Below, in pieces: positions 26,948-39,617 of a DNA stretch of 64,000 bases. Location: contig JAHBXQ010000011.1 of assembly GCA_019636345.1 (NCBI GenBank), positions 78,590 through 142,589 of the forward strand, read 5' to 3'. The notes under the pieces were generated by a model that saw nothing but the letters and a program-made list of their open reading frames with translations, was not told the origin of the DNA and ran no database searches. Both the position numbers and the translations under genes were made by a program. How positions within the stretch are numbered: the stretch's first letter is position 1; every line of letters starts with the position of its first letter. This stretch comes from Pirellulales bacterium. GTDB taxonomy: Bacteria > Planctomycetota > Planctomycetia > Pirellulales > Lacipirellulaceae.

Positions 26948-28384
26948 CTACGCCTCGATCAGCACGCCGCCGCAGACATGGTTCAGCTTGTTCAACCCGT
27001 TGTACGCCGCCACTTTGTAGCACTCGGCGAGCGTCGGGAAGTTGAACACGTTGTTGATGAAGAACTCGACGTCCCCGTCGAGCGCCATGACCGCCTGCCC
27101 GATGTGAATCAGTTCGGTCGCCCCCGTACCGATGACGTGCACCCCCAGGATCTTGTGCGTCTCCTGGTGAATCAGCAGCTTGAGCATTCCGAGCGTGTCG
27201 CCGAGCAACTGCCCGCGGGCGATCTCGCGGTAATTGGCGACCCCCGCCTCGTAGGGAACTCCCTCCTCGGTGAGCTGCTCTTCGGTCTTGCCGACCATCG
27301 AGATCTCGGGCACGGCGTAGATGCCGTAGGGGAACAGCGACGTGTTGTAGTTGCCGACGTCGCACTGGCCGAAGGCGTGGCAGATCGCCCGGCGGCCTTG
27401 CTCCATCGAGGTGCTCGCCAGAGCGGGGAAGCCGATGACGTCCCCCGCGGCGTAGATGTGCTCGGCAGCGGTCTGATAGTTCTCGTTGACCCGCAGGCGT
27501 TCGCGGTCGTCGAACTCGATCCCCGCGCGCTCGAGCCCCAGCGAACCGCAGACGCCTTGTCGGCCGACGGCGTACAGCAGCGTCTCGGCGTGCAGCGTCT
27601 TGCCCGATTCGAGTCGCGCCTGAACCAGCCGCGGCGAGTTGCCTGCGCGGGCGTCGACTTCCTCGATCCGCTCCACTTTCTCGCCCAGTCGGAGGGTGAT
27701 CCCCTTCTGGCGGAGGAAGTAGTGAAAAGCGTCGCAGATTTCCTGGTCGAGGAATCCCAGCACGCGGTCGCGGCCCTCGACGAGCGTCACCCGCACGCCG
27801 AGGGTCGCCATGATGCACGCGTACTCGGTGCCGATCACCCCGCCCCCCACGACGACCATCGTCCGCGGCAGGTGGTCGAGGTGGAGCACCTCGTCGCTTG
27901 TGAAGATGGTCCGGCCGTTGAACGGCACCGACTGGGGTCGCGCGGGGCGGGTCCCCACTCCCACGAGAAACCGGTCGGCCGAGATGACTTCGACCTGCTC
28001 GTCGCGGACGATCTTGACCTCGAACGGGCTGGCAAACTCGGCCCGGCCCCACAGCAGTTCGATGCCGTTGCGATCGAACTGGTCGCGAATGACGTCCCAC
28101 TCGTGCCGGATGACCTGCTGCGAAGCGACCACCAGGTCGGCGATTGTGATGTGCTTCTTCGCTTGGTTGTTGCCTCCCAGAAGCCCGCGGCTGTTGGCGC
28201 CGGTCAGGTGGAGGACCGCCTCGCGGAGGGCCTTTGACGGGATCGTCCCCGTGTTGATCTGGGCTCCTCCCAGGACGGCGTTCTTCTCGATGATCGCCAC
28301 CCGCTTGCCGAGCTTGGCGGCCTGGATGGCGCCCTTCTGCCCCGCGGGACCGGTGCCGATGACGATGCAGTCGTAGTGTTTCAT
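26948..28384 (-). CDS. sthA: Si-specific NAD(P)+ transhydrogenase, soluble (SthA)
   Basis: 478 residues from the ATG at 28384. FAD-binding GTGPAGQKGAIQAAKLG starts at residue 9, the NAD-binding VVGGGVIGTEYA is near 180, and the second FAD segment IYAAGDVIGFPALA near 315. The C-terminal pyridine nucleotide-disulphide oxidoreductase dimerisation domain follows (HVIGTGATELIHIG). The redox-active Cys pair of dihydrolipoamide dehydrogenase is absent (INTGTIPSK), as expected for transhydrogenases. It moves reducing equivalents between NADPH and NAD+ in the cytoplasm. Confidence 0.93.
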   Translation of the reverse strand: MKHYDCIVIGTGPAGQKGAIQAAKLGKRVAIIEKNAVLGGAQINTGTIPSKALREAVLHLTGANSRGLLGGNNQAKKHITIADLVVASQQVIRHEWDVIRDQFDRNGIELLWGRAEFASPFEVKIVRDEQVEVISADRFLVGVGTRPARPQSVPFNGRTIFTSDEVLHLDHLPRTMVVVGGGVIGTEYACIMATLGVRVTLVEGRDRVLGFLDQEICDAFHYFLRQKGITLRLGEKVERIEEVDARAGNSPRLVQARLESGKTLHAETLLYAVGRQGVCGSLGLERAGIEFDDRERLRVNENYQTAAEHIYAAGDVIGFPALASTSMEQGRRAICHAFGQCDVGNYNTSLFPYGIYAVPEISMVGKTEEQLTEEGVPYEAGVANYREIARGQLLGDTLGMLKLLIHQETHKILGVHVIGTGATELIHIGQAVMALDGDVEFFINNVFNFPTLAECYKVAAYNGLNKLNHVCGGVLIEA

Positions 28385-28566
28385 GGGAAGATGGCAAGAT
28401 CGGGGAGTGGTCGAAAGTCGCAACGGCCGCCGAGTTGAAAGAGCGTAATGCCGTCGCTTTCCATTTCGACCTTCCCAGCGAAGATTCTCCACTTAGGAAA
28501 ACTTTGCCGTTATCACCCGCACTGCAGCCCGGGCAAGGAACGCCGCCGGCGCCGATTACGCGGGAA

Positions 28567-28596
28567 CTGACGAATAGAGCGGGTCTTTGGTAGAAT
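28567..28596 (+). promoter_or_regulatory. Possible sigma-70 promoter of the LRR-like gene
   Basis: CTGACG, 18-base spacer, TAGAAT. The -10 matches at 5 of 6 positions. It is about 78 bases upstream of the ATG at 28675. Confidence 0.42.
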
Positions 28597-28674
28597 CGCT
28601 AAGTTCGCCAAGTGCGGCGTCGTGTCGCTGCCGACTCGACGCGATTTGGGATCTTTGCTGCGGAATCTTCCAAC

Positions 28675-29760
28675 ATGACGTTCCCGCGGAGATACTCGCT
28701 GCGACTGCTCCTAACGGCCTTGACGCTTGCGGCCGTGGCGTGCGGAGGGGCGGCTCGTTCGCTGCAACTCAAGCAGGCGGAACGCGCCGCGCTTCTGCAT
28801 TTTCAACAGGCGTCCGTAGGCGCCGGCCCGCTCGCAGGTCCGTCGACTCCGGCTTGGCTCGTCCCGCTGCTCGGGCAGGATCACTTCCAGCATCTTCGCT
28901 CGCTGCAATTATGGGGCGTCGGGCCCGCAACGTTGACGGCGGCGGGCGACGTTCGCTGGGCGGAGACCGTCCATTTCATGGAGAGCTCGCGGAGCGACCG
29001 CGCTCCGCTCCTGCCGCTTGAGACCTTTGCCGCGTTCGCAAAGTTGTCTCGCGTGCGGGACTTCATGTTCACGGGACCTTACGACGATCGCGTTCTAGAG
29101 TACGTCAAGAACTGGCCTTTGGAGCGTTGCTGTTTGATCGACACGCGCATTCGCGGCGGCGGTCTGGCGGCGTTGAGGCCGGAACGCCTCAAGGTGTTGA
29201 CGCTCGTCAATTCCCCGGTCGACGACGCGGGGCTCCTGGCGTTGGGGCGATTCGTCGACCTGCGAGGGCTGTTGCTCGACAACGTCCCTGTCGAGGGGAC
29301 TGAACTGGGACGACTGAACTCCTTGGACTCTTTGGAGATGCTTTGTCTGATCAGACTTCCCCTCCGCCAGGGCGTTTTGCAAGAATTACGGCTGAAGAAT
29401 CTCAAAACGCTCGCAGTCGCCCGCACTCGGCTCAGCGACCAGGATTGCTTGGCGCTCGCCAATTGCAGCCAATTGCGGGAGTTGTATCTGGTCGACGCGC
29501 GAGTTTCGGACCAGGCGATCAACCTCTTGGCGCAGCGGCTGCCGAAATGTCGCTTTCATCTGCAGGAGGGATACGCAGTCGCCCGAGAATTGCCCAGGCC
29601 GGCGCCGCACTTCCAATTCGACACGATCTTCCTCCTTCACCCGGGGATTCGAGACGTGCGTGATTTGACCGATATTCGTCGTGCTGCCTTTCCGGCGGCT
29701 TCGTCCGAAGCGGCGCCACCGCTTTCGTTCCTGGATCCTCCGGACGGACTGGCGCCGTAA
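28675..29760 (+). CDS. Membrane-anchored or exported protein with leucine-rich repeats
   Basis: 361 residues from ATG 28675. The N-terminus PRRYSLRLLLTALTLAAVACG is the RYSLRLLL-type signal or anchor common in planctomycete proteins. From about residue 140 to 300 there are irregular leucine-rich repeats (LKVLTLVNSPVDDAGL, LRGLLLDNV, LKTLAVARTRLSDQDC, LRELYLVDARVSDQAI) like the GALA/ribonuclease-inhibitor-type repeats abundant in this phylum. No enzymatic domain is seen. It is probably a protein-binding module facing the periplasm. Function is unknown. Confidence 0.75.
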   Translation: MTFPRRYSLRLLLTALTLAAVACGGAARSLQLKQAERAALLHFQQASVGAGPLAGPSTPAWLVPLLGQDHFQHLRSLQLWGVGPATLTAAGDVRWAETVHFMESSRSDRAPLLPLETFAAFAKLSRVRDFMFTGPYDDRVLEYVKNWPLERCCLIDTRIRGGGLAALRPERLKVLTLVNSPVDDAGLLALGRFVDLRGLLLDNVPVEGTELGRLNSLDSLEMLCLIRLPLRQGVLQELRLKNLKTLAVARTRLSDQDCLALANCSQLRELYLVDARVSDQAINLLAQRLPKCRFHLQEGYAVARELPRPAPHFQFDTIFLLHPGIRDVRDLTDIRRAAFPAASSEAAPPLSFLDPPDGLAP

Positions 29761-29789
29761 CCGTCTCTCAATTCCTTACTTCCCGTCGC

Positions 29790-31103
29790 ATGTCCCTGTT
29801 CGCCGCTGCTGAAGCCGAGAATCGACGCCGGGCCGAGCCGCTCGCCGCACGGATGCGCCCTCGCACGCTTGCCGAGTTCGTCGGCCAATCGCATTTTCTT
29901 GGCGAAGGCAAACTGCTGCGGCGGCTCATCAAGGCCGACCGTCTCACCGCCCTCTTGTTTTACGGCCCCCCGGGAACCGGCAAGACGACGCTCGCGCACC
30001 TGTTGGCCAAGGAGACCCGGGCGCGGTTCCGCCAACTCAACGCCGTCACGAGCGGGATCAAAGAGCTGCGCGAGCTGTTGGACGACGCTCGCGACGTCCT
30101 CTCAGTCGACGGCGTGCGCACGCTGCTGTTCATCGACGAAATTCACCGCTTCAACAAGTCCCAGCAAGACGCCCTCCTCCCCGACGTGGAGAGCGGCGGG
30201 GTCGTGCTTGTCGGCGCCACGACGGCTAACCCGTTTTTTGCCGTCAACGACGCCCTGGTGAGTCGGGCGCGCGTGTTCGAGTTCCAGCCGTTGGCCGAGG
30301 AAGACGTCGTCGCCCTGCTGCGGCGGGCGATCGCCGACAGTGATCGCGGACTCGGCGCCGTGCCGATCGAGGCCGACGATGCCGCGCTGACCTTCCTCGC
30401 CGTCACGTGCGACGGCGACGCCCGGCGGGCTCTTTCGGCGCTCGAGGTCGGCGTCCTCTCGGCCGACGAGCGCCCGGTGCGATTCACGCGCGAACTGGCC
30501 GCCGAGAGCGTCCAGCGCAAAGCGATCCAGTACGACGCCGCGGGAGACTCCCACTACGACTCGGCCAGCGCGTTGATCAAGAGCATCCGCGGCAGCGATC
30601 CCGACGCGGGAATGTACTGGCTTGCCCGGATGCTCGAGGGGGGCGAGGACGTGCGGTTCCTGTGCCGACGGTTGGTGATCTTGGCGAGCGAGGACGTAGG
30701 GAACGCCGACCCGCACGCCTTGCCGCTGGCGGTGGGGACGATGCAGGCGTGTGAGTTTGTCGGCTTGCCGGAGTGCCAACTCGCCCTTGCGCAGTGCGTC
30801 GCGTATCTCGCCTGCGCCCCGAAGAGCAACGCCGCGACGGTCGCAATCGGCGAGGCCCGAGCCGACGTCCGCGAGGGGCGGCTCGTCCCCGTTCCCAAGC
30901 ATCTGCAGGACGCCCACTACGCTGGCGCCCAGCGGCTTGGCCATGGCGCAGGATACCAATACGCCCACGACTCCCCGGGAGGCGTCGCGGCCCAGGACTA
31001 CCTGGGGGTCAACCGCGAATACTATCGCCCGGTTGATCGGGGGTTTGAATCGCAGTTAGCTCAGCGGCTGGCCGCGATCCGCCGTCAACTGCGCGGCGAG
31101 TGA
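29790..31103 (+). CDS. rarA: Replication-associated recombination protein A (RarA/MgsA)
   Basis: 437 residues. Typical layout: RPRTLAEFVGQSHFLGEGKLL near residue 24, Walker A YGPPGTGKTT near 55, Walker B LLFIDEIHRFNKSQQD near 112, sensor region LVGATTANPFF near 148, and the C-terminal tetramerisation domain (YDSASALIKSIRGSDPDAGMYWLARML near 255 in sense). RarA is a clamp-loader-like ATPase acting at stalled replication forks. The length matches the family. Confidence 0.95.
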   Translation: MSLFAAAEAENRRRAEPLAARMRPRTLAEFVGQSHFLGEGKLLRRLIKADRLTALLFYGPPGTGKTTLAHLLAKETRARFRQLNAVTSGIKELRELLDDARDVLSVDGVRTLLFIDEIHRFNKSQQDALLPDVESGGVVLVGATTANPFFAVNDALVSRARVFEFQPLAEEDVVALLRRAIADSDRGLGAVPIEADDAALTFLAVTCDGDARRALSALEVGVLSADERPVRFTRELAAESVQRKAIQYDAAGDSHYDSASALIKSIRGSDPDAGMYWLARMLEGGEDVRFLCRRLVILASEDVGNADPHALPLAVGTMQACEFVGLPECQLALAQCVAYLACAPKSNAATVAIGEARADVREGRLVPVPKHLQDAHYAGAQRLGHGAGYQYAHDSPGGVAAQDYLGVNREYYRPVDRGFESQLAQRLAAIRRQLRGE

Positions 31104-31141
31104 GTCGCTCGCGAAAGTCTTGCCTTCAAGCCGTTGGTCCT

Positions 31142-31630
31142 ATGTCCGCCTACGATTCAGCCGCCGACCACGCCGCCGATGCTGCCGTCACTGCCGTGGT
31201 GATCGTCGATCACGGTTCGCGCCGCGCCGAGAGCAACGACCTGTTGGTGGCGGTCGTCGCGGCGTATCGGGCTCGCGGACAGTGGCCGATCGTCGAGCCG
31301 GCTCACATGGAGCTTGCCGAGCCGACGATCGTCCAGGCGTTCGCCCGATGCGTCGCCCAGGGAGCGACGCGGGTCATCGTGTTTCCGTATTTCCTGGCCC
31401 CGGGGCGGCATTGGGGCGAGGATATTCCGCGGCTGGCCGCTGAAGCGGCCGCCGCTTGCGGCGGGGTGGAGCACCTCGTGACGGCGCCGTTGGGGCTTCA
31501 TCCCCTGGTGCTGGAGGTGATCGACGAGCGGATCGCCCACTGCCTGCGCCGCGTCCGCGGCGAGGGGGCCCCCTGCGACGCCTGTTCCCCGGACAGCGGT
31601 TGCCTGCTGCTGGCGCCGTCGAATCAGTAA
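31142..31630 (+). CDS. CbiX/SirB-like chelatase family protein
   Basis: 162 residues from ATG 31142. One CbiX unit, with the metal-site histidines in VIVDHGSRRAESN near residue 23 and EPAHMELAEPT near residue 55. Class II chelatases of this kind insert Co or Fe into sirohydrochlorin. The C-terminus adds CDACSPDSGC (three Cys in C-x2-C-x5-C), which could hold a metal or cluster. No tetrapyrrole genes are adjacent, so the real substrate is open. Confidence 0.75.
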   Translation: MSAYDSAADHAADAAVTAVVIVDHGSRRAESNDLLVAVVAAYRARGQWPIVEPAHMELAEPTIVQAFARCVAQGATRVIVFPYFLAPGRHWGEDIPRLAAEAAAACGGVEHLVTAPLGLHPLVLEVIDERIAHCLRRVRGEGAPCDACSPDSGCLLLAPSNQ

Positions 31631-31733
31631 AGTCGTCCAGGCTCGCGGGACGATACTCCCCGACGACGCCGTGCCGTTGTCGCATCGGCTCCCTCTTTTC
31701 TGCTCCTCATGTTCCCTTGCATCGAGGTCACTG

Positions 31734-32780
31734 ATGGCCTGCCTGATGTTGGCCTTCGTCGTGCTGGCGATTCGTCGCGGGCCGCGGGCTGCCTTGCTCA
31801 CGATCGCGGCCTGGCTCTCGCTGGCGCTTTCGACGGCCCAAGCGGCGCCCTTCGTCCCCGGCACGGGCGTGAAGGTCCCCGGCGTCGGCGACGACATGGA
31901 AGATCCCAACTGGCGGTACGTCCCCAACGGCGCCAAGGCAAGCTATGAACAGGACGAGCAACAGCGCCCCCCCGGCGGATACTCGACCAACGGCCGGTGG
32001 TACGAGAGCGCCATGCGGGGGCAGCCTGACGTGGTGAAGCGGATCGCCACCCCTCCCGGCGGGCTCGCGGGGAGCAAAGGCTCGCTCCTGCTCGTCACGC
32101 GCCTGTCGGGCGTTCCCGGAGAGCTGGCCCATAAGAAAATGCAAGACGACTTGCTGTTAGGCGTCAAGGAACGTCTCGGCCGGCCGATCGCCGTCAATTG
32201 GCAGCCAAGTTGCGTCGTCCGGGTTTACCTTCCTGAATGGGACCGCTGGGAACAACGGAGCGGCTCGAGTTTCGGCTTTCGAGCCGACGTCCGTGGTCGC
32301 AAGCCGAACGGCGACTCCGAAGCGTACTGGCCCGGCATGTTCATTTCGTTCCACAGCAGCACGAGCAAGCAGTTTGATCACGATCACGCCCAGATCCTCG
32401 TTCGTGCCGACGAGAAGGGGCGCGACGTCGACGGGCCGATCATCGAGGAGCCCGGCTGGATCACGCTCGGCCTTTCGTTCACGCCCGACGGACAGGTCCA
32501 CTACTACGCCCGGCCCGGAGTCGAGGACCTGACCGAAGAGGATTACCTCTACAGCAGCCGAGCGTACGGCAATCGGTGTCTGTACGTCGACGCGATTTTC
32601 TTCAACGTCGCAAACTTCGAAAACGGCAAGAACTGGTCGACGCCGTGGGTCGTCGACGACCCGATGGCGTACGTCATCCCGCCGCAGGGGCAGCGAGTGG
32701 AGAACCTCGGGCGCGGCGCCGCGGGTTCGACGGCGGGGCGATCGCCGTCGAAGGGACTGATGGGGCTTTTCCGCAAGTAG
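31734..32780 (+). CDS. Exported protein of unknown function
   Basis: 348 residues from ATG 31734, chosen because the signal peptide follows (TIAAWLSLALSTAQAAPF, cleavage near residue 43). I do not recognise the family. The mature part is rich in aromatic and glycine residues, with segments such as DPNWRYVPNGAKASYEQDEQQRPPGG, EAYWPGMFISFHSS and GWITLGLSFTPDGQVHYYARPGVEDL (all in sense order), which suggest a beta-sandwich such as a concanavalin-like fold. No catalytic motif is evident. It is likely periplasmic or secreted. Confidence 0.68.
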   Translation: MACLMLAFVVLAIRRGPRAALLTIAAWLSLALSTAQAAPFVPGTGVKVPGVGDDMEDPNWRYVPNGAKASYEQDEQQRPPGGYSTNGRWYESAMRGQPDVVKRIATPPGGLAGSKGSLLLVTRLSGVPGELAHKKMQDDLLLGVKERLGRPIAVNWQPSCVVRVYLPEWDRWEQRSGSSFGFRADVRGRKPNGDSEAYWPGMFISFHSSTSKQFDHDHAQILVRADEKGRDVDGPIIEEPGWITLGLSFTPDGQVHYYARPGVEDLTEEDYLYSSRAYGNRCLYVDAIFFNVANFENGKNWSTPWVVDDPMAYVIPPQGQRVENLGRGAAGSTAGRSPSKGLMGLFRK

Positions 32781-32876
32781 CGCGGCGTTAACTCGCAAGC
32801 CTATTGCGACTTGGCGATTGCCGCGCGGGTTCGTGATACGCTTGCGGCAAGGCGCTCGCCCCCCCACAATGCGGCC

Positions 32877-36866
<3,990 letters not shown>

Positions 36867-37111
36867 GAGGGCCTGGAGTGCGTGTTGCACCGCCTGGAGT
36901 TTCGTCCTTCGGCAACCGCTTCCGTTTGCCGTTCTTGACGCGAACGCCATGCTGCCGGCGGCCCGCAGACTTGCGTTCGAGACGCCTTCGCCCCGGGGTT
37001 GCCCGACGACCCAGTTGCCTCGATAATCATGCCTTTGCCTCTCCCCGCGACCGGTCCGATGTCCCGTCGCGAGCCCGCTTTTCACTGGCTTTGCCGCAGG
37101 AAGGGAAACCG

Positions 37112-38053
37112 ATGCCCCGCAACAAGATCTTCGCCAACGCCGCCGAAGCCATTGGCGACACCCCGATGATCCGCATCAATCGGCTCGTCCCCGAGGGGCA
37201 TGCCGTGGTGTACGCGAAGTGCGAGTTCTTCCAGCCGCTCAACAGCGTCAAGGATCGGATCGGCGCGGCGATGATCGCCGCGGGCGAGAAGTCCGGAGCG
37301 ATTGACGCCGAGACGCACATCATCGAGCCGACCAGCGGCAATACGGGGATCGCGTTGGCGTTCGTCTGTGCGGCCAAGGGTTACAAACTCACGCTCACCA
37401 TGCCCGAATCGATGTCGGTGGAACGCCGCGCGCTGCTCCGTGCGATGGGCGCGAACCTCGTGCTCACCCCCGCTGCCGAGGGGATGAAGGGCGCCATCGC
37501 CAAGGCGACCGAGATGGTCGCGACCGAGAAGAACGCCTGGATGCCGCAGCAGTTCGAGAATCCGGCCAACCCGGCCATCCATGAGGCGACGACCGGTCCC
37601 GAGATTTGGGAAGACTCCGGCCACGACGTCGACATGATCGTCGCGGGGGTCGGTACGGGAGGGACGATCACTGGGGCGACTCGGTACTTGCGAACGAAGA
37701 ATCCCGCCTTCAAGGCGATCGCCGTCGAGCCGACCGACAGCCCCGTCATCAGCGGCGGCAAGCCTGGACCGCACAAGATTCAAGGCATCGGCGCCGGCTT
37801 TATCCCCAAGAACCTCGACACGTCGCTCGTCGACGAAGTGATCCAGGTCAGCAACGAGGAGGCGTTCATGTGGGCCCGCCGGCTCGCCAAGGAAGAAGGG
37901 ATCATGGCCGGCATCTCGAGCGGCGCCAACATGTGCGCCGCCGCCAAAGTGGCCGCCCGACCCGAGAACCAAGGAAAAAAGATCGTCACGATCATGTGCA
38001 GCCTCGGCGAGCGGTACCTGTCGACCCCGTTGTTCGAGGGGCTCACCGGCTAG
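37112..38053 (+). CDS. cysK: Cysteine synthase A (O-acetylserine sulfhydrylase)
   Basis: 313 residues. The PLP lysine is K47 in NSVKDRIG, the asparagine loop [10 protein letters not shown] is near residue 73, and the phosphate-binding loop [10 protein letters not shown] near 180. SSGANMCAA near 268 closes the active site. It makes cysteine from O-acetylserine and sulphide. The open frame continues far upstream, but the family N-terminus and normal length fix the start at 37112. No cysE or sulphur genes are adjacent. Confidence 0.94.
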   Translation: MPRNKIFANAAEAIGDTPMIRINRLVPEGHAVVYAKCEFFQPLNSVKDRIGAAMIAAGEKSGAIDAETHIIEPTSGNTGIALAFVCAAKGYKLTLTMPESMSVERRALLRAMGANLVLTPAAEGMKGAIAKATEMVATEKNAWMPQQFENPANPAIHEATTGPEIWEDSGHDVDMIVAGVGTGGTITGATRYLRTKNPAFKAIAVEPTDSPVISGGKPGPHKIQGIGAGFIPKNLDTSLVDEVIQVSNEEAFMWARRLAKEEGIMAGISSGANMCAAAKVAARPENQGKKIVTIMCSLGERYLSTPLFEGLTG

Positions 38054-38076
38054 CGAGAATCACGTCCGCTAAGTGA

Positions 38077-38150
38077 ACCGCGGAGACACGGCTGGCGCGG
38101 GGCGAACATATGCCTTCGCACTGTTGCCGCGCCCTCCGTGCCTCCGTGGT
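38077..38150. repeat. REP-like imperfect inverted repeat upstream of lipA
   Basis: ACCGCGGAGACACGG (38077-38091) and CCGTGCCTCCGTGGT (38136-38150) pair at 13 of 15 positions across a 44-base middle. I recognise this arm type (CTCCGTG-CTCCGTGGT) from dispersed intergenic repeats in varied bacteria. It fills the cysK-lipA gap and ends 9 bases before the lipA start. No second copy was seen in this window. Confidence 0.6.
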
Positions 38151-38159
38151 ACGAACTCA

Positions 38160-39074
38160 ATGACTCTGCTTCCAATTGTCGAACCCTCGCTGCGGCCGCG
38201 ACTGCCTGAATGGCTGCGCGTGCAGCTTCCCGCGGGGCGGGCGCAGGCAGCGTTCAACGTCACCGACGGGGCGGTGCATGACCACGCCCTGCACACCGTG
38301 TGCGAGGAGGCCCGGTGTCCGAACGTGCATGACTGTTGGTCGCAGGGGACGGCCACGTTCATGATCGCGGGCAAGAGTTGCACACGCGGCTGCCGATTCT
38401 GTTCGGTCGAAACGCTCCGCGCCCCCGAGCCCCCCGACGCCGACGAGCCGGAGCGGCTTGCCGGAGCGTGCGGCCGGCTCAACCTCGACCATGTCGTGAT
38501 CACCGTGGTCAATCGCGACGACCTGCCCGATGGCGGGGCGGCCCACTACAGGGCGTGCGTCGAGGCGGTCCGCCGTCGGTTGCCGGACGCGGGGATCGAA
38601 CTGCTTTCCAGCGATCTGGCCGGCAATTGGGAGGCGCTTGAGTCGCTCGTGGTCGGCGCCCCGCTTGACGTCTTCGCCCACAACGTCGAGTGCGTTCCGC
38701 GGCTCGATCGCGAGGTCCGCGACCCGCGGGCGAGTTTTTTTCTCAGTCTTGAAGTCCTCCTGCGGGCGAAGGAGCTGCGACCCGACGTCGCCACGAAGAG
38801 CAGCCTGATGGTCGGCCTGGGCGAAACCGATGCCGAAGTGACCGCAGCGCTGCAGGAACTTCGCGGAGCCGGCGTCGATCTGTTGACGATCGGCCAGTAC
38901 TTGGCGCCGGGCAAACCGGGAACTCGATTCCTGCCGGTTGCTCGGTACGTCCCCCCGGAACAGTTCGCTGCGTGGGAACGTGAATCGCTTGCCATGGGAT
39001 TCCGCGGCGTCGCCGCGGGGCCGCTGGTGCGAAGCAGCTACAAGGCGGGCGAGCTTCTGGCCGCGACTCGATGA
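38160..39074 (+). CDS. lipA: Lipoyl synthase
   Basis: 304 residues from ATG 38160. The auxiliary 4Fe-4S cluster ligands are C48, C53, C59 and the radical SAM cluster is CTRGCRFC (C74, C78, C81). The C-terminal RSSYKA near residue 292 supplies the conserved serine ligand. It inserts two sulphurs into octanoyl chains on carrier domains of dehydrogenase complexes. Length is normal. No lipB is nearby. There is no clear ribosome site before the start; the REP-like repeat lies immediately upstream. It overlaps the following GNAT gene by ATGA. Confidence 0.95.
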   Translation: MTLLPIVEPSLRPRLPEWLRVQLPAGRAQAAFNVTDGAVHDHALHTVCEEARCPNVHDCWSQGTATFMIAGKSCTRGCRFCSVETLRAPEPPDADEPERLAGACGRLNLDHVVITVVNRDDLPDGGAAHYRACVEAVRRRLPDAGIELLSSDLAGNWEALESLVVGAPLDVFAHNVECVPRLDREVRDPRASFFLSLEVLLRAKELRPDVATKSSLMVGLGETDAEVTAALQELRGAGVDLLTIGQYLAPGKPGTRFLPVARYVPPEQFAAWERESLAMGFRGVAAGPLVRSSYKAGELLAATR

Positions 39075-39580
39075 ACGCCGTGTACCTCGCCGCGCCCTCT
39101 GGGCGAGACTGCGACGAATTCTTGGGCGCGGTCGAGCGAAGCCGTGAATTGCATTCCCATTGGGCCCATCCGCCGAACGCCCGAGAGGGGTTTGAGCAGT
39201 ACTTGGAACGGCTGAAAGCGGATCGCCACGCGGGGTTTTTCGTACGACGCCAGATTGACGACGCACTAGCGGGCGTCGTAAACATCAACGAAATCGTCCG
39301 CGGATGCTTTTGCAGCGGCTACTTGGGGTACTACGCTTTCGTCCCGTATGCGGGGCAAGGGCTGATGCGACAGGGCTTGCGTTTGGTCATCGACGAGGCG
39401 TTCGACTCGCTCGGGTTGCATCGCGTGGAGGCGAACATCCAGCCCGACAATGCGGCGTCGATTGCGCTGGCAAGAAGACTGGGATTTTGCCGGGAGGGTT
39501 TCTCGCCTCGTTATCTGCGACTAGAGGGAGAATGGCGCGACCACGAGCGATGGGCTCTCACTAAAGAGAATCGCCCATGA
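39071..39580 (+). CDS. GNAT acetyltransferase, RimJ/RimL-like
   Basis: 169 residues, starting inside the lipA stop (ATGA), so co-translated with lipA. RimJ/RimL features: GYYAFVPYAGQGLMRQGLRLVIDEAF near residue 90 in sense (acetyl-CoA motif A), HRVEANIQPDNAASIALARRLGF near 117 (motif B), and a C-terminal WRDHERWAL. Members acetylate N-termini of ribosomal proteins or small molecules. A link to lipoate metabolism is suggested only by the overlap. Confidence 0.87.
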   Translation: MNAVYLAAPSGRDCDEFLGAVERSRELHSHWAHPPNAREGFEQYLERLKADRHAGFFVRRQIDDALAGVVNINEIVRGCFCSGYLGYYAFVPYAGQGLMRQGLRLVIDEAFDSLGLHRVEANIQPDNAASIALARRLGFCREGFSPRYLRLEGEWRDHERWALTKENRP

Positions 39581-39617
39581 ATCGAAAAGTAGCTTGCAGT
39601 CTCGGGCGAGTGGTACG

